Assembly: GCA_015698045.1 (NCBI GenBank)
Contig: BLAL01000006.1
Location: 1,364,001-1,428,000 of the forward strand
DNA length: 64,000 bases
Direction of reading: 5' to 3'
Source: Rhizophagus clarus
Taxonomy: Eukaryota; Glomeromycota; Glomeromycetes; Glomerales; Glomeraceae
The notes under the pieces are model-generated. The model was given only the letters and a program-made list of their open reading frames with translations, ran no database searches and had not been told where the DNA came from. Position numbers and translations under genes: made by a program. Positions 34,220-45,226 of this stretch are shown here, piece by piece (position 1 is the first letter of the stretch; every line of letters starts with the position of its first letter).

Positions 34220-34304
34220 GCACCCCATCAAGGTGATCATCAAAGGTTATAACCTTATTATTTGTGTCACACTATAACCTTTGATGATCACCTTGATGGG
34301 GTGC
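34220..34304. repeat. Perfect 32-bp inverted repeat (foldback)
   Basis: The arm GCACCCCATCAAGGTGATCA... (34220-34251) is matched by its exact complement at 34273-34304, with a 21-base loop. Imperfect pairing continues outward (CACCCTGGACGG against GGGCGGTGGGA). Either a young foldback transposon or a strong hairpin in the upstream region of pseudogene D. Confidence 0.8.
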
Positions 34305-34502
34305 AGGGCGGTGGGACGGTGACGGACCATCCTTTATCCTTTATTTGTTAAGCATATTAATGATCGTCAAAGTTTTCAGTTATTCGATAACAGCGCGATA
34401 AATGGTTTTTGTACTCATGAAGATCACCCCGCACACATATATTTACTCGGAAATATCTTTCCTGATTTTACATCTATCCTGATTTCTCTCGCGATAAATA
34501 AC

Positions 34503-36204
34503 ATGGAAACTCTACAGGAAATAAATGATTTAATAGAGGATCAAGCAAATTCACCACCTAAACTTAATGAAGATGTTATCGATAAAATAAAAGGTTTTAT
34601 CCGGGAATATTTAACTAATAATAAGAAATCGCTGATTGATGCATTAATATCAAATGACGGATTAAAAGACGATATAAAAAATATGGATTATGTGAAGAAT
34701 GTGGCCAATGTAATGCTGGTGAAGCCGAAATAAATTATACTGATTCTGATTGGTGTCAACCTTGTAATTCCAAACATTTTCAACAAAATTTTAACAAATG
34801 GGCTAGTGGAAACAAAAAATTGATGAATTTATAGAAGAGTTTCAATTAAATGCAACTTGTTGAAAAGAAGTAATAGAATGGATACCTTATACAATATTTT
34901 TAAATCTTTCGTATCTTGCAGATGGTGTTTTTGGAAGTGTATAAACAAAATGGATTGATGGATATACAGTATTAGTTATTGGATATTAACAAAAATGATT
35001 ACAAATGATGGCGGTATTGTAATTTTAAAGTGGCTAAATGATTCACAAGGCCTTACTGCAGATTTTTTACGACATGTATACTGGTTTCAATTATTAGTAG
35101 TGTATTTTTTACAATGAGTTTTAATTTAATTAATTTTATATTCCAGAATATTTTCCATTTTAAACTTATTAATTCATGCAGTGCTAAATATTATGGACTT
35201 TCTCAAGATCCAAAATTAAAAATATTATAATTGTAATGAAAAATATACCAAATGGTAGTTTGAGAAAGCATTTAAAAATTTTAATACACTAAACTTACAA
35301 CGTAAGTTACGGCAATTTAAAAGTATTGCAAATGGACTGCTGGAATTTCATAATCAAGGGTTTATTCATAAGAACTTTCATCCTGGTAATATATTAAGCA
35401 GTGATGGAACCGAATTCTATATTTCAGATTTAGGATTATGTAGACCGGCTAATGAGCAAAATAAAGAGAAAATTTATGGAGTTTTGCCTTATATTGCACC
35501 AGAAGTTTTAAATTGAGAACAATATACTCAAGCAGCTGATATTTATTCATTTGATATTTTGATTTGTGAAATACTTTGCGGATTACCACCATATTATGAT
35601 TTACCACATGATAAATCTCTTGTATCAAAAATATGTCAAGAACTTAGAATACCAATTTTTTTGAAAGAATTAATTGATCAATGTTTAGATACAGATCCAT
35701 TAAATCGACCAACAGCTGAACAGTTATCAAATAATTGTATATTTGGTCGGACGAAGCTACTGGAAGGAAGAATACAGCATTTTACAAGCAATATTTAGAA
35801 GCAGAAGAATTTGATGAATCAGTATCCCTAAAATCAAATACACCATTATCTTATACGACACATCCAAGAGCAATTTATTATAGCATATTTTTGGATTTTA
35901 AAGGAAAATTGATAAAGCAGAAAAAATGGAGGAAGCAGAAACAATTAAGAAAGCAGGAAAAGTGGAAGATGCAAATACAATTGAGAAAGCTACGCTTGAA
36001 TACTGTAATCAGATTAGAAGTTATATACAAAGAAATGATCTTACAAAAGAGGGAATAGCGAAAATGAAGAATTTATTTCAAGATAAAGTTGATAAAATTT
36101 TATCTTCCAATATTGAGGAACTTACTTTGACAAAATTAATGACTTATGCCAATAAGATAAACCTAAAAGTTACGGAAGAGCAAATAAATTTACTAAATTC
36201 CTAG
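34503..36204 (+). pseudogene. TKL-like kinase D, degraded paralogue of C
   Basis: ATG at 34503 opens 65 sensible residues; the frame then shifts to the family CxxC knuckle (CEEC .. CQPC) and SKHFQQNFNKWASGN, as in kinase C. The glycine loop (DGVFGSV) is followed at once by TAA. Further pieces: ILKWLNDSQGL, GLSQDPKL, IHKNFHPGNIL (catalytic Asp replaced by Asn), ISDLGL, IAPEVLN followed by TGA at 35514-35516, then a clean C-lobe (35559-35760). The C-terminus continues in other frames as YLEAEEF..HPRAIYYS and a Lys/Glu-rich helical end stopping at 36204. The stops and the Asp-to-Asn change make it inactive as a kinase. Confidence 0.75.
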
Positions 36205-37523
36205 ATATATATTGTCGGTTAATAGTTCAAATTATTCTTTTTCAATTATTACATTAGTTACATTGTGACGTAATCACTCCTTGTAAAAAATTTAAAGTCT
36301 AAATAAATGGAAGTTTGAACGTAATTCTTGCTTTCTAATTATTTTTCTCATTATTTTTTTTTTTATTTTGCATTTTCTAAATTTTGTTTTTAGCATTTTT
36401 TTATTGATTAAGTTAAGAAGCTCTCTTAAAAAGTATTTGATGACTTTTTTCTTCAAGAATTCATTTTTTGAATGATGTTTTTTTTTTTTTGTGATTTAAA
36501 CTGACTGATAATTTCCGTTCTAAGAATTATTGTTTTGAATGGTTTGAAATTAAAAGATTAGATCTTTATCATTTTAATGAAAGTATTTTATTAGCTAGTA
36601 GAATAACATATTTATCTTACGATCATTTCTTCTTATCAACTCCTTCCGGATTTCCTCCTAATCCTTCCAAATAAGTTGAGAAATCTTCATTCAGAAAGTA
36701 TAGAATAAAACAATTCTTCATGATAAAATAAAATTATTCTTAATTTTTGTACAATTACCGTACATTTCTTAAAACCTATTGATTTTGAAATAAAAGTGAA
36801 CATTTTAACTGTATTCTTAACACAAAACTATTAAGGTTCACCGTCAATCAGTATCGAATATTTGCATAAATAGATGTTTCTGGATATTAGTCGATTTGAG
36901 TTAACTTATAAATTAAAATTTATTAATTCTAGTTAATCCCCAAATTTACATCTTTCAATTTCAAATAGAACTTCCATTGGAAGTCTCCAATATATATAGA
37001 TTTAATTATTTATAAAGTCATTAAAACGTCACTGCATAAAGATTAATAAAAAAAAAAGTGCTTTATCATATTTAAACAAACAACGAAAAATGAATAAAAA
37101 TTATCTCTCATTAAAATAATCAAGGGAGTATGGACGAATACTGAGTAATATGTATATATATATTATAACTTAAAGTTTAATTCTGATTCTAAAAGAAATT
37201 TTATTTATATCCACAAATAAGTGCATAACCTTTTCTTCGAACTCTCATGAACTTCAATAATTTTCCGTGCTTTTTCCATGGATCTTAAGCTCTATGTAAT
37301 CTTATATAGAGATGGCAAAATGTAAAAATTTCAATTTATGGTACGCATAATATGATAATACTATGCTGGCCGAAGTTATTGAATTACTGAAATTATAAAT
37401 TTAGCCAGAATTACACGATGCGCATTATGAAATTTACGTATATAATATGGATGGATCTCATAAGTCATAATCATAATAAAAATAATAAGTTATCAAATTT
37501 CGATATTCTCTTCTAGATCTATA
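36205..37523. other. Intergenic, no gene seen
   Basis: AT-rich spacer with poly-T and poly-A runs; no supported coding or structural feature. Confidence 0.5.
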
Positions 37524-38021
37524 TCTCCAACTAGGGATGGCAACGGTCAGACACGGTCAGTTAAGGACCTTTGACTGACCGACCGTTTTGGCTGACCATT
37601 TTTCTGATCGTTTAAGCGACCACTTTTTTCTTTTTAACGAATTTAATCAAGACAAAACGTTAAAAAGTGTTTTCGTTAGCGAATTTAATAAAAAAAAAAA
37701 TGTGATTTAACTTTTTATTGATTAAATTCGTTAAAAGAAATGTCAAATAAATAAGGTTAGCTAAACGGTCGGTCAAACAGTCGGTCAGAAGCCTTTGATC
37801 GACCGATATCAGTTACGGTCATAACTAGGGATGGAAGTTAATTAACCATGGTTAATTAACGGTTAATTTGGTTAATTATAATTAGTTAAGATTGGTTAAT
37901 TAACGGTTAATTTGGTTAATTATAAATTGACCAATCAGAGAAGCAAAATTTTCATCACGTGATCAAATTCTTTTTTTTTGATTATCAATTTTTTTTCATC
38001 TTTTTTTTTTTAATTTTAACA

Positions 38022-39809
38022 ATGACCAAAAAAAGAGGTCCTGTCTGGAAACACTGGACAGTTTTTACACAAAGCCAAGTGGAAAATAATAGAAATAATT
38101 CACATCCTCCTGTACAATGTAATTACTGTACCAAAATTTTTGACCGGGCTGTTCCTTCACGAATGCAAATACACCTTGATAAAGAATGCCCCGGAGCACC
38201 AGATAATGCAAAGTCTAAACAAAATGTAGGTTCACAAAATTCTATACCCGAAACTACACAATTTCACCCAAATATTGCATTAAATTCCATTCTTACAGAT
38301 ACACCAAATAGACCTGTAAAACGAATTAAAACCCAAAAAATTGAAAGTTTTGTTGATCGTATGAGCGAAGAAGAACAAGAAGATCTTGAATTTCAATTAG
38401 CACAAGCATTGTATTCAGCTGGAGTTCCATTCTCCTTTGTTGATAATCCACTTGTTATTCAATTTTTTCAACACCTTCGACCAGCTTTCAAGTTGCCAAA
38501 TAGAAAGAAACTAGCTGATGACTTGTTAGATGATGTTTATGATGAAGTAAAAGCACAAGCAGATGAACAAATTTCTAAAGCAAAATCACTTTGCATGGTT
38601 TCTGACGGTTGGTCTAATATTAATCGAGATTCGGTACAAAATTTTATAGTTTGTACTCCTAAACCAATTTTTTTTGATGCCACATTTTCAGGCGAAGAAT
38701 CTCACACAGGAGAGTGGATTGCAAACCAAATAATTCAACAAATGGAAATTATTGGTACTCATAAATTTTCCTCTGTCATTACAGCTAGTGTAATGAAAGC
38801 AGCATGGAAACGGATTGAAGAAAAATATTCTCATATTGTTTGTCTTGGATGTAACTCTCATATTATTAATCTATTAATTGGGGATATTTTGAAAATTGAT
38901 GAAATTAAAGATATGGTCAATAATGGCAAGATAATAGTAAATTATTTTAAATCTCATATACAAGCAGCGGCAAAACTAAAACGTATTCAGATTGAAAATT
39001 ATAATAAGGAGATTGCATTAGTTTTACCAACACTCACACGATGGGGTACGCATCTTAGCTGTTTTCAGTCACTTCTAAAATCAAAAATTGCTCTTGAACA
39101 AGTGCTAATGGATCCCGAAATTCGCCAAAAAATAAATAGAGAAGTGAGAAATAATGTATTATCGGAAGAATTTTGGGAAATGGCAGATTTAATAACAAAA
39201 ATTTTAGAGTCAATGGTAGTAATTTTAAAATTGTTTGAGTCTGACACATCTACCCTTTCAACTGTTTATTCCCATTTTAATAAATTAATAAACAAAATTA
39301 GCGAACTTTCTTGTGAATTTTCTGAATATATTCAACAGCTTATTCATAAACGATGGGAGTATTCATACCATCCTGTTATGATGGCTGCTTATATGTTAGA
39401 TCCACGTTTTTTAGAAGAAAGTGAAGATGCGGATATAGAGGCAATTGGGTATGCTGAGTTTACAGAATTCACAAATAGAAGATTTGGTCAGGAGGAATCC
39501 GTAAAATTGTTTGCAGAATTAGTAGTGTTTCGTCAAAAAAATTCACCATATGATAACGAAACAATTTGGTTATCATCATCCGTTCTTAGTCCATCCATAT
39601 GGTGGCAATCTTGGCCAAAAAGTGAGCTTCAGCAGTTAGCTATCAAAATTCTTTCAATTCCGACATCATCTGCAGCTGCTGAAAGAAATTTTTCAACCTT
39701 CGGATTTATTCATAATAAAATCCGTAATCGATTACAAAATGATCGTGTAAAAAAATTGGTTTTTATTTATGGAAATCTTTGGATGCACAAAAGGGGGTTT
39801 GAAACTTAA
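38022..39809 (+). CDS. hAT-family transposase with BED finger
   Basis: Starts at the ATG at 38022 (the frame is open further upstream but lacks an ATG) and encodes 595 residues. A BED-type zinc finger occupies residues 5-60 (VWKHW, then CNYC...H...C). The catalytic region has MVSDGWSN and CLGCNSHIINLL; the C-terminal dimerisation domain has SPSIWWQSW, LAIKILSIPTSSAAAERNFS and NRLQNDRVKKLVFIYGN, the strongest hAT signature. The product cuts and pastes the element through its terminal repeats. No stop or frameshift interrupts the body, and the flanking duplication is perfect, so the insertion is young and may still be mobile. Confidence 0.92.
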   Translation: MTKKRGPVWKHWTVFTQSQVENNRNNSHPPVQCNYCTKIFDRAVPSRMQIHLDKECPGAPDNAKSKQNVGSQNSIPETTQFHPNIALNSILTDTPNRPVKRIKTQKIESFVDRMSEEEQEDLEFQLAQALYSAGVPFSFVDNPLVIQFFQHLRPAFKLPNRKKLADDLLDDVYDEVKAQADEQISKAKSLCMVSDGWSNINRDSVQNFIVCTPKPIFFDATFSGEESHTGEWIANQIIQQMEIIGTHKFSSVITASVMKAAWKRIEEKYSHIVCLGCNSHIINLLIGDILKIDEIKDMVNNGKIIVNYFKSHIQAAAKLKRIQIENYNKEIALVLPTLTRWGTHLSCFQSLLKSKIALEQVLMDPEIRQKINREVRNNVLSEEFWEMADLITKILESMVVILKLFESDTSTLSTVYSHFNKLINKISELSCEFSEYIQQLIHKRWEYSYHPVMMAAYMLDPRFLEESEDADIEAIGYAEFTEFTNRRFGQEESVKLFAELVVFRQKNSPYDNETIWLSSSVLSPSIWWQSWPKSELQQLAIKILSIPTSSAAAERNFSTFGFIHNKIRNRLQNDRVKKLVFIYGNLWMHKRGFET

Positions 39810-39972
39810 AAAAAATAAATTTATACATGATCAGCGAAAAATTGATAATAACGATAATGGTAATGATATTGGTAATAATAGTAATGATCATGTTGATAAT
39901 GATAATGATTCAGATGATGATAGATTTATTGGGTTGGAATTAAATATTACAGATATAGTAGCTGACGAATAA
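39810..39972 (+). other. Acidic out-of-frame extension of the transposase
   Basis: A different frame, overlapping the transposase end and open to a TAA at 39970-39972, gives an Asn/Asp-rich stretch ending DRFIGLELNITDIVADE. Acidic tails after the dimerisation domain are common in hAT transposases. A slip in the A-rich run at 39809-39818 would attach it; alternatively it is chance. Confidence 0.35.
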
Positions 39973-40256
39973 AATGTTTTGATTTTTTGATAATAAAATT
40001 TAAAATTTTAAACGTTACATACATTATAAATAAAAATCTTATAAATAATAAAATATTAATTTAGCCCGAATTAACATAATTCAGTAGTTTTTGGGCAAAA
40101 TTATAAAAGTTTAATTAACCGTTAATTAACTGTTAAATAACGGTTAATTAACCCAGTTAAATAACCAAATTATAATTAACCGTTAATTTTCCATCCCTAG
40201 TCATAACCAGTCATGACCGGTTAATAACCGTGACCGTTGCCATCCCTATCTCCAAC

Positions 40257-41279
40257 CATATGAGAATTATTTATTTCATACAGATGTTTATATTTTTGAG
40301 CGAATGATATTTAGCAATACGTTATAAACATTATGGCCTGTTGACTAAATCCAAATAGCAAAAAAAAAAAAATAAACCGAACGAATGTATTGTATATAAT
40401 TGATTTGACATAAATCATTTAGTTAATACATATCCGATATAATGTAACAATTTTCCATATTCATTATCCTTGTAATATTTAGCAAATGAATTAATATGAA
40501 TTCTAAAGAACACATCAATGCATACAATAGGTAAGTACAGTACAAGAAAAAGAGACAAAACTGGTAAAGAAAAAATTCGAATAATGAATGTTCAAAAAGA
40601 AATTGATGATAATTCACTAAATAAATAACCCACAAACGGATGTCATCCACGATACCCAAAAAATTCTAAGCAAACAAAAATATTAACTTTATAAAGAACC
40701 GATCTTAACACTATTTATCATCATAGTATTCGCTCCATGAAAATTTTAATAGTATTTGGGTTATAGTCGCTCGTACTATAAAGTAAATATGTTAGAAAAT
40801 GGTGTAACCAGAAAGGTGTTTATAGATAAATGATCTTTATTGTAATGTGACTCTTAGTTATAATAATCTTTCGCACTGCCTCAGGCGACATCAATTGTCG
40901 ACTAAAATTAATACAAAAAAAAATTTATATCAAAATACAATTTGTATTCCTAAAAAATGTCTATGAAACTATATACAATAGAATAAATCTAACATTTATT
41001 TATTTATTTTATTTAGAAAGGAAATAATTGATACAAGAAATAAAGATATCATCTCGAAGGCACATATACAAGAAAGTTCAAGTATGCAACTAACCAAACA
41101 CAACCCAAAAGGGAGGAGAGGTCCGACTTTCGTAGAGAGAACCACCTAACTAAATATAACCATAAAAGATGGACTAAAATAAATCTAACATAAACTGATA
41201 ACAAATATAAAGAATATATGATCGGTATCACGTGATCGATTCGTCCGCACAAAAAATTTTTTGACGATATAATTTATTG
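40257..41279. other. Intergenic, no gene seen
   Basis: AT-rich 3' flank of the kinase-Sel1 gene on the minus strand; no reading frame or repeat can be supported. Confidence 0.5.
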
Positions 41280-43835
41280 TCAATTCTTAAATTTTTTAAT
41301 TTCATCCGCACTTCTATAGAATACATTTTTTACATTTTTAACGATCGTTTCGCAAGTTTTATAATTATCAACAATTTCAGCAGAATCAAATTTAATCAAC
41401 TTTTTACCAACTTCCGCTGCAGCTTGACAAATTTCAGTTTGATTTTCATCACTAAAGTCACTAACTAAAGTATTAAATAAGCTCATAACCTTATTTTCAA
41501 TCAGCCCTTTAACTTGCAGTTTTTCATCATCATCAATATCACAACAATCCACAAATGTACAGTATAAATTTGAGTAACCATCAAGATATAATTCTTTAAA
41601 TAATTCAGATGCTTTGCCATAATCCTTACTAACACCTTCTCCTCTTTTATATAAAATGGCAAGATTATTTTTAGCTACCTTATGTCCTTGATCTGCAGCT
41701 TGCTGATATAATTCAGCTGCTTTTCTCTTATCAACATTAGTTCCAATTCCCATACTATAACAATATCCTAACATAAACTTTCCATCTAAACATTCTTTGG
41801 AAGATTCTTTAAATAATTCAAAAGCCTTCTCATTATCTTTATCAATCCCATCTCCTTTTCTATACATTTGAGCGAGATTATATTGAGCTACACTATGTCC
41901 TAATTTTGCTGCTTTTTGATATAATTCAAAAGCTTTTTCCTTATCAATATCGGTTCCTATTTCCTTATGATAACATTCTCCTAACATATTTATTGCGTTT
42001 AAGTATTCTCCTTCGGCTGAACTTTTAAGTAATCTAAAAACTTTTTCATTATCTCGATAAACAACTTTTCCTTCTTTATATAAACAAGCAAGATTATACT
42101 GGGCTACACTATGTCCTAAGCATGCTGCTTTTCGATACAATTCGACCGCCTTTTCCTTATCAACGTCAGTTCCAATTCCTAAATAATTAAAAACTCCAAG
42201 TAAAAAAATATAATTCGGATCATATTGGCTTTCTAATAACCACTTATAAACTTCCTCTGATTCGATTTTATTATCTTTACAATAATGACAAATAGTAGAT
42301 ACTTCTAATTTTTTTTCTTCATTAAAAATTAGATGAGCCATTTTATCAGCTATTATGCTTATTGACGGCTTTATAAATAAAGAATTTAAATCATTTACTA
42401 ATTCCTCATCACTTTTATCTTCTTGTTCATCTTGCATATCTTGTTTGCTAGAACATTCCACTTTTTCACATGCAATTAAATCATCTGAAGCAATATAATT
42501 TTTAGTAATTGAATCAGTTTTTTGTTGTTGTTCACTTACAATGTTATCTAAATAATTTTCGTTCATTTCGTTAACTGATAATATAATTGCTCTCAATTGA
42601 TCAACTACTTCATTCATGTTTGGACGAAAAATCGGTTCTTTATTCCAACATTCTAACAAGAAAAAAGATCAATGTTAGATTAAATAGTTGTAATAATACT
42701 TTAAATCAATACTTATATATTTACCTGTATAAAGTGCAACATAACCCTCAGGTGTGTCAGGAATAGGTTCTTCCCTAGTACCTTGTAGAATTTGCATAGC
42801 TAAACAAATATCATACGCTTCATCTTCACTATAAAAAGGTTGTTTACCACTGGATATTTCCCACATTAACACACCAACACTATACACATCACTCATTTCA
42901 TCTAATTTGTATTTTTTATCCATTAATCTTTTTGGATCTATATAAGGAATAACACCAAATATTTTTGAAGATTGCTTGTTAGACGTTTCTTCAATCCTCT
43001 TTGACAATCCAAAATCAGCTAATTTAATTGTATTTTGAAGAACTAATATATTGTTGGAGTGCTATCATAAGAATAATATAATAAACTATTAATATTTTAA
43101 TTCTTCATATCATTAACATTTATTATAGGTTTGCAATAATTACCAGATCGCTATGCACGATGCCTTCTTCGTGTAAGCATGAAACGGCACTAGCAAGTTG
43201 GTGAGCCATATTTAGTTTATCATTCCAAGTAATATTATAGAAATTCTTCTTCAAATATTCTCGAAGCGTACCGTTATCAGCATATTCCATTACCAAAGAA
43301 TATCGGTTCAAATTTAATAAATTATTTCTGTTTTCTAAATTATAAAATAAATATATTTTCGTTAATTATCAGATTTGTTGTAATTATTCTTTAATGACGA
43401 TAAATAATTATTAAGTACAAAACAGAGTGCGTAATAATATATTAAAAATGATATACCAGGCTCATATTTTGTAATTCCATAAAAACGAATAACATTTTTA
43501 TGAAAATCAACTTCGCGTTGAAGCTTTAACTAAATAATTTGAATTATCATTAAAATACAATTTATAGTATAAGACTAAAAATATCTAATATGTATAATTA
43601 CCTCACGAGCGATCCCTGTAATCGTAGCATCGTTAAAATTAAAAAAAGTTTTTAAAGCTACATATTGTTCTGAATTTTTCCAATTTGCGCGAAAAACCTT
43701 TCCGAAACCTCCCGAACCAATTTCTTGAATATTGCTAAAACTCTCGAATTCATAATACTTAAAATACTTTTTAGCGATTGCTTCTTCAAGCCAATAAATA
43801 TCAGTTGAATAATCAACATCGGTATTGAAAGACAT
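41280..43835 (-). CDS. Protein kinase with C-terminal Sel1 repeats, five exons
   Basis: Exons: 43835-43602, 43529-43457, 43334-43144, 43061-42725 and 42652-41280; every junction is GT..AG and in frame, giving about 735 residues. Kinase: loop GSGGFGKVFRANW, VALK, VHSDL|HSNNIL (split by intron 3), ADFGLS, with the usual APE replaced by IDPK. After the kinase and a polar linker, the last ~300 residues hold about five to six Sel1-type units (for example EKAFELYQKAAKLGHSVAQY, then NLAxMYxxGxG), which form helical solenoids that bind partner proteins. The combination of TKL kinase and Sel1 repeats is typical of expanded kinases in these fungi. Probably cytoplasmic; substrate unknown. Confidence 0.88.
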
Positions 43836-44750
43836 TATAAATAATATATAATGATAATGAATAAAATTGTATTACTTAATATTCGAAAAAAAAAACTAAA
43901 GAGAGAAAAAAAAAAATTCTTTTGCTAAAAATGTTCGACTCGTTTAATAAAGTTTTTGTATTTTCATTTATTGACTTTATTGGTTAGTCCAAAAAGTTTA
44001 TTTGCATCTTTATCACATGATAATCAAAAACTTTACAAAATATAATAAAACTCATTATCATATAAAATATACGTTCAAATTCTCTAAAGAAGAGAACAAT
44101 AGCTTCTAATTTAACCTTTAACTCATTTATTTGGAAGATATTATCTTTCGAAATAATTTATTCTGTTCTGTGCGAGGGACCCATATACAGCCCATTTTAG
44201 AAATTATTGGTGTCGATCAATAACATAAATTCTTGATCAACCTGTACTCCGTAACCGTGTGAAGAAAGCACAATAAAGATTAATAATGGAAAGGATCCGA
44301 CAATTAGTTTAGCAAAAATAACCTCGAAAGAATTGATTACTGTACATTCGAAATGAATATTGAACCATTTTACGATACTTTCTTTTTTTTAAAAAGATAG
44401 GACCGAATGTCAGATCAAATAAGCGGTTCATTTACGGAACCTGACTTATTAATAAATTACATGGTGCAGACTACTGCCCTTGACATTTCTATACTAAAAC
44501 TGCGGAATAAATTATTCATTTTTGAAACATCTCGAATGTGTTTTTTCTTTTTGAGGGAATTTTCTCGCGTCCACCCTAATCTTCAGTATTTTAATGAATG
44601 ATAACTTCCCGAAACCCGTTTCGCAACTTAATGTAACTCCAAACTCTTCTGAATCTTCTATCAAAAAAACTCGGTTCGGAAAACATGATATTGAGTATGT
44701 AGATTTGCTCGTGCATGAAATCCGATTAAACTATAAGACAAATAATACCA
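43836..44750. other. Intergenic, no gene seen
   Basis: Contains the promoter of the kinase-Sel1 gene. A 65-codon frame at 44407-44601 has no recognisable features and is not called. Confidence 0.45.
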
Positions 44751-44751
44751 G

Positions 44752-45030
44752 TATCTCCTAAAACCTCTAGTTTAATACAACCTTCGGTCTTATGGCAACA
44801 GTAGTCTTACATGAAATCAACTACGATTACGTAATCCAAAAATTGAGTCGCCGAATAGTTCTACGCAATATTGTGTGGATGAATACTATTATTTTTTGTT
44901 TTGCTCGCCATCCTTCATAGTACATGAAAATCTACAATGATATTATAATTAATTGCAAATTCTCGAGAATAAAAAATAATGAAATTCGAAACGTTCTGGT
45001 TCCTCCAGTTCTAGATGGAATCTAGGAGGT
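44752..45030. repeat. Dispersed repeat, copy 2 of 2 in the window
   Basis: Matches the repeat at 5248-5520: AGTATCTCCTAAAACCTCTA at 44753-44772 and, near the right end, CCAGTTCTAGATGGAATCTA. The middle is divergent. It lies in spacer between the Sel1 kinase and the AIG1 relic. Confidence 0.6.
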
Positions 45031-45181
45031 AAACGAAATTTCTTGATGATTGATATGGTCCTTAAATTGAGGTAATGTTTTGTCATACATCTGTACGTGC
45101 TATGATGAATCCCTGCGGGATTCCAAACACTGAGTGTCTATAAGGAATAATTTTATTCTTAGATAATCGCTATTTAGTTTG

Positions 45182-45205
45182 ATATACTGTATATATACAG
45201 TATAT
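45182..45205. repeat. Perfect 24-bp palindrome
   Basis: ATACTGTATATATACAGTAT with two further paired bases on each side reads the same on both strands. It sits about 20 bp downstream of the end of the AIG1-like relic. Confidence 0.7.
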
Positions 45206-45226
45206 AGAAAATCGAAAACGGGTTTA

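Larger units (their letters stand above)
37826..40199 (+). mobile_element. Autonomous hAT transposon, 2374 bp
   Basis: Left end TAGGGATGGAAGTTAATTAA, right end TTAATTTTCCATCCCTA; the 8-bp duplication GTCATAAC is perfect (37818-37825 and 40200-40207). Subterminal TTAATTAACGGTTAATT motifs repeat at both ends and are probable transposase binding sites. It carries one transposase gene. Confidence 0.92.
37532..40248. mobile_element. Outer hAT-like element, host of a nested insertion
   Basis: Left end TAGGGATGGCAACGGTCA at 37532 and right end TGACCGTTGCCATCCCTA at 40248 are complementary. The 8-bp duplication TCTCCAAC is perfect (37524-37531 and 40249-40256). Removing the inner transposon and its duplicated site leaves about 335 bp, a MITE-sized element with subterminal GGTCAG/CTGACC motifs and no coding capacity. 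Confidence 0.9.

Noticed and set aside
44407..44601. 64-codon plus-strand ORF
   Set aside because: No motif, no neighbour relation, length within chance expectation.
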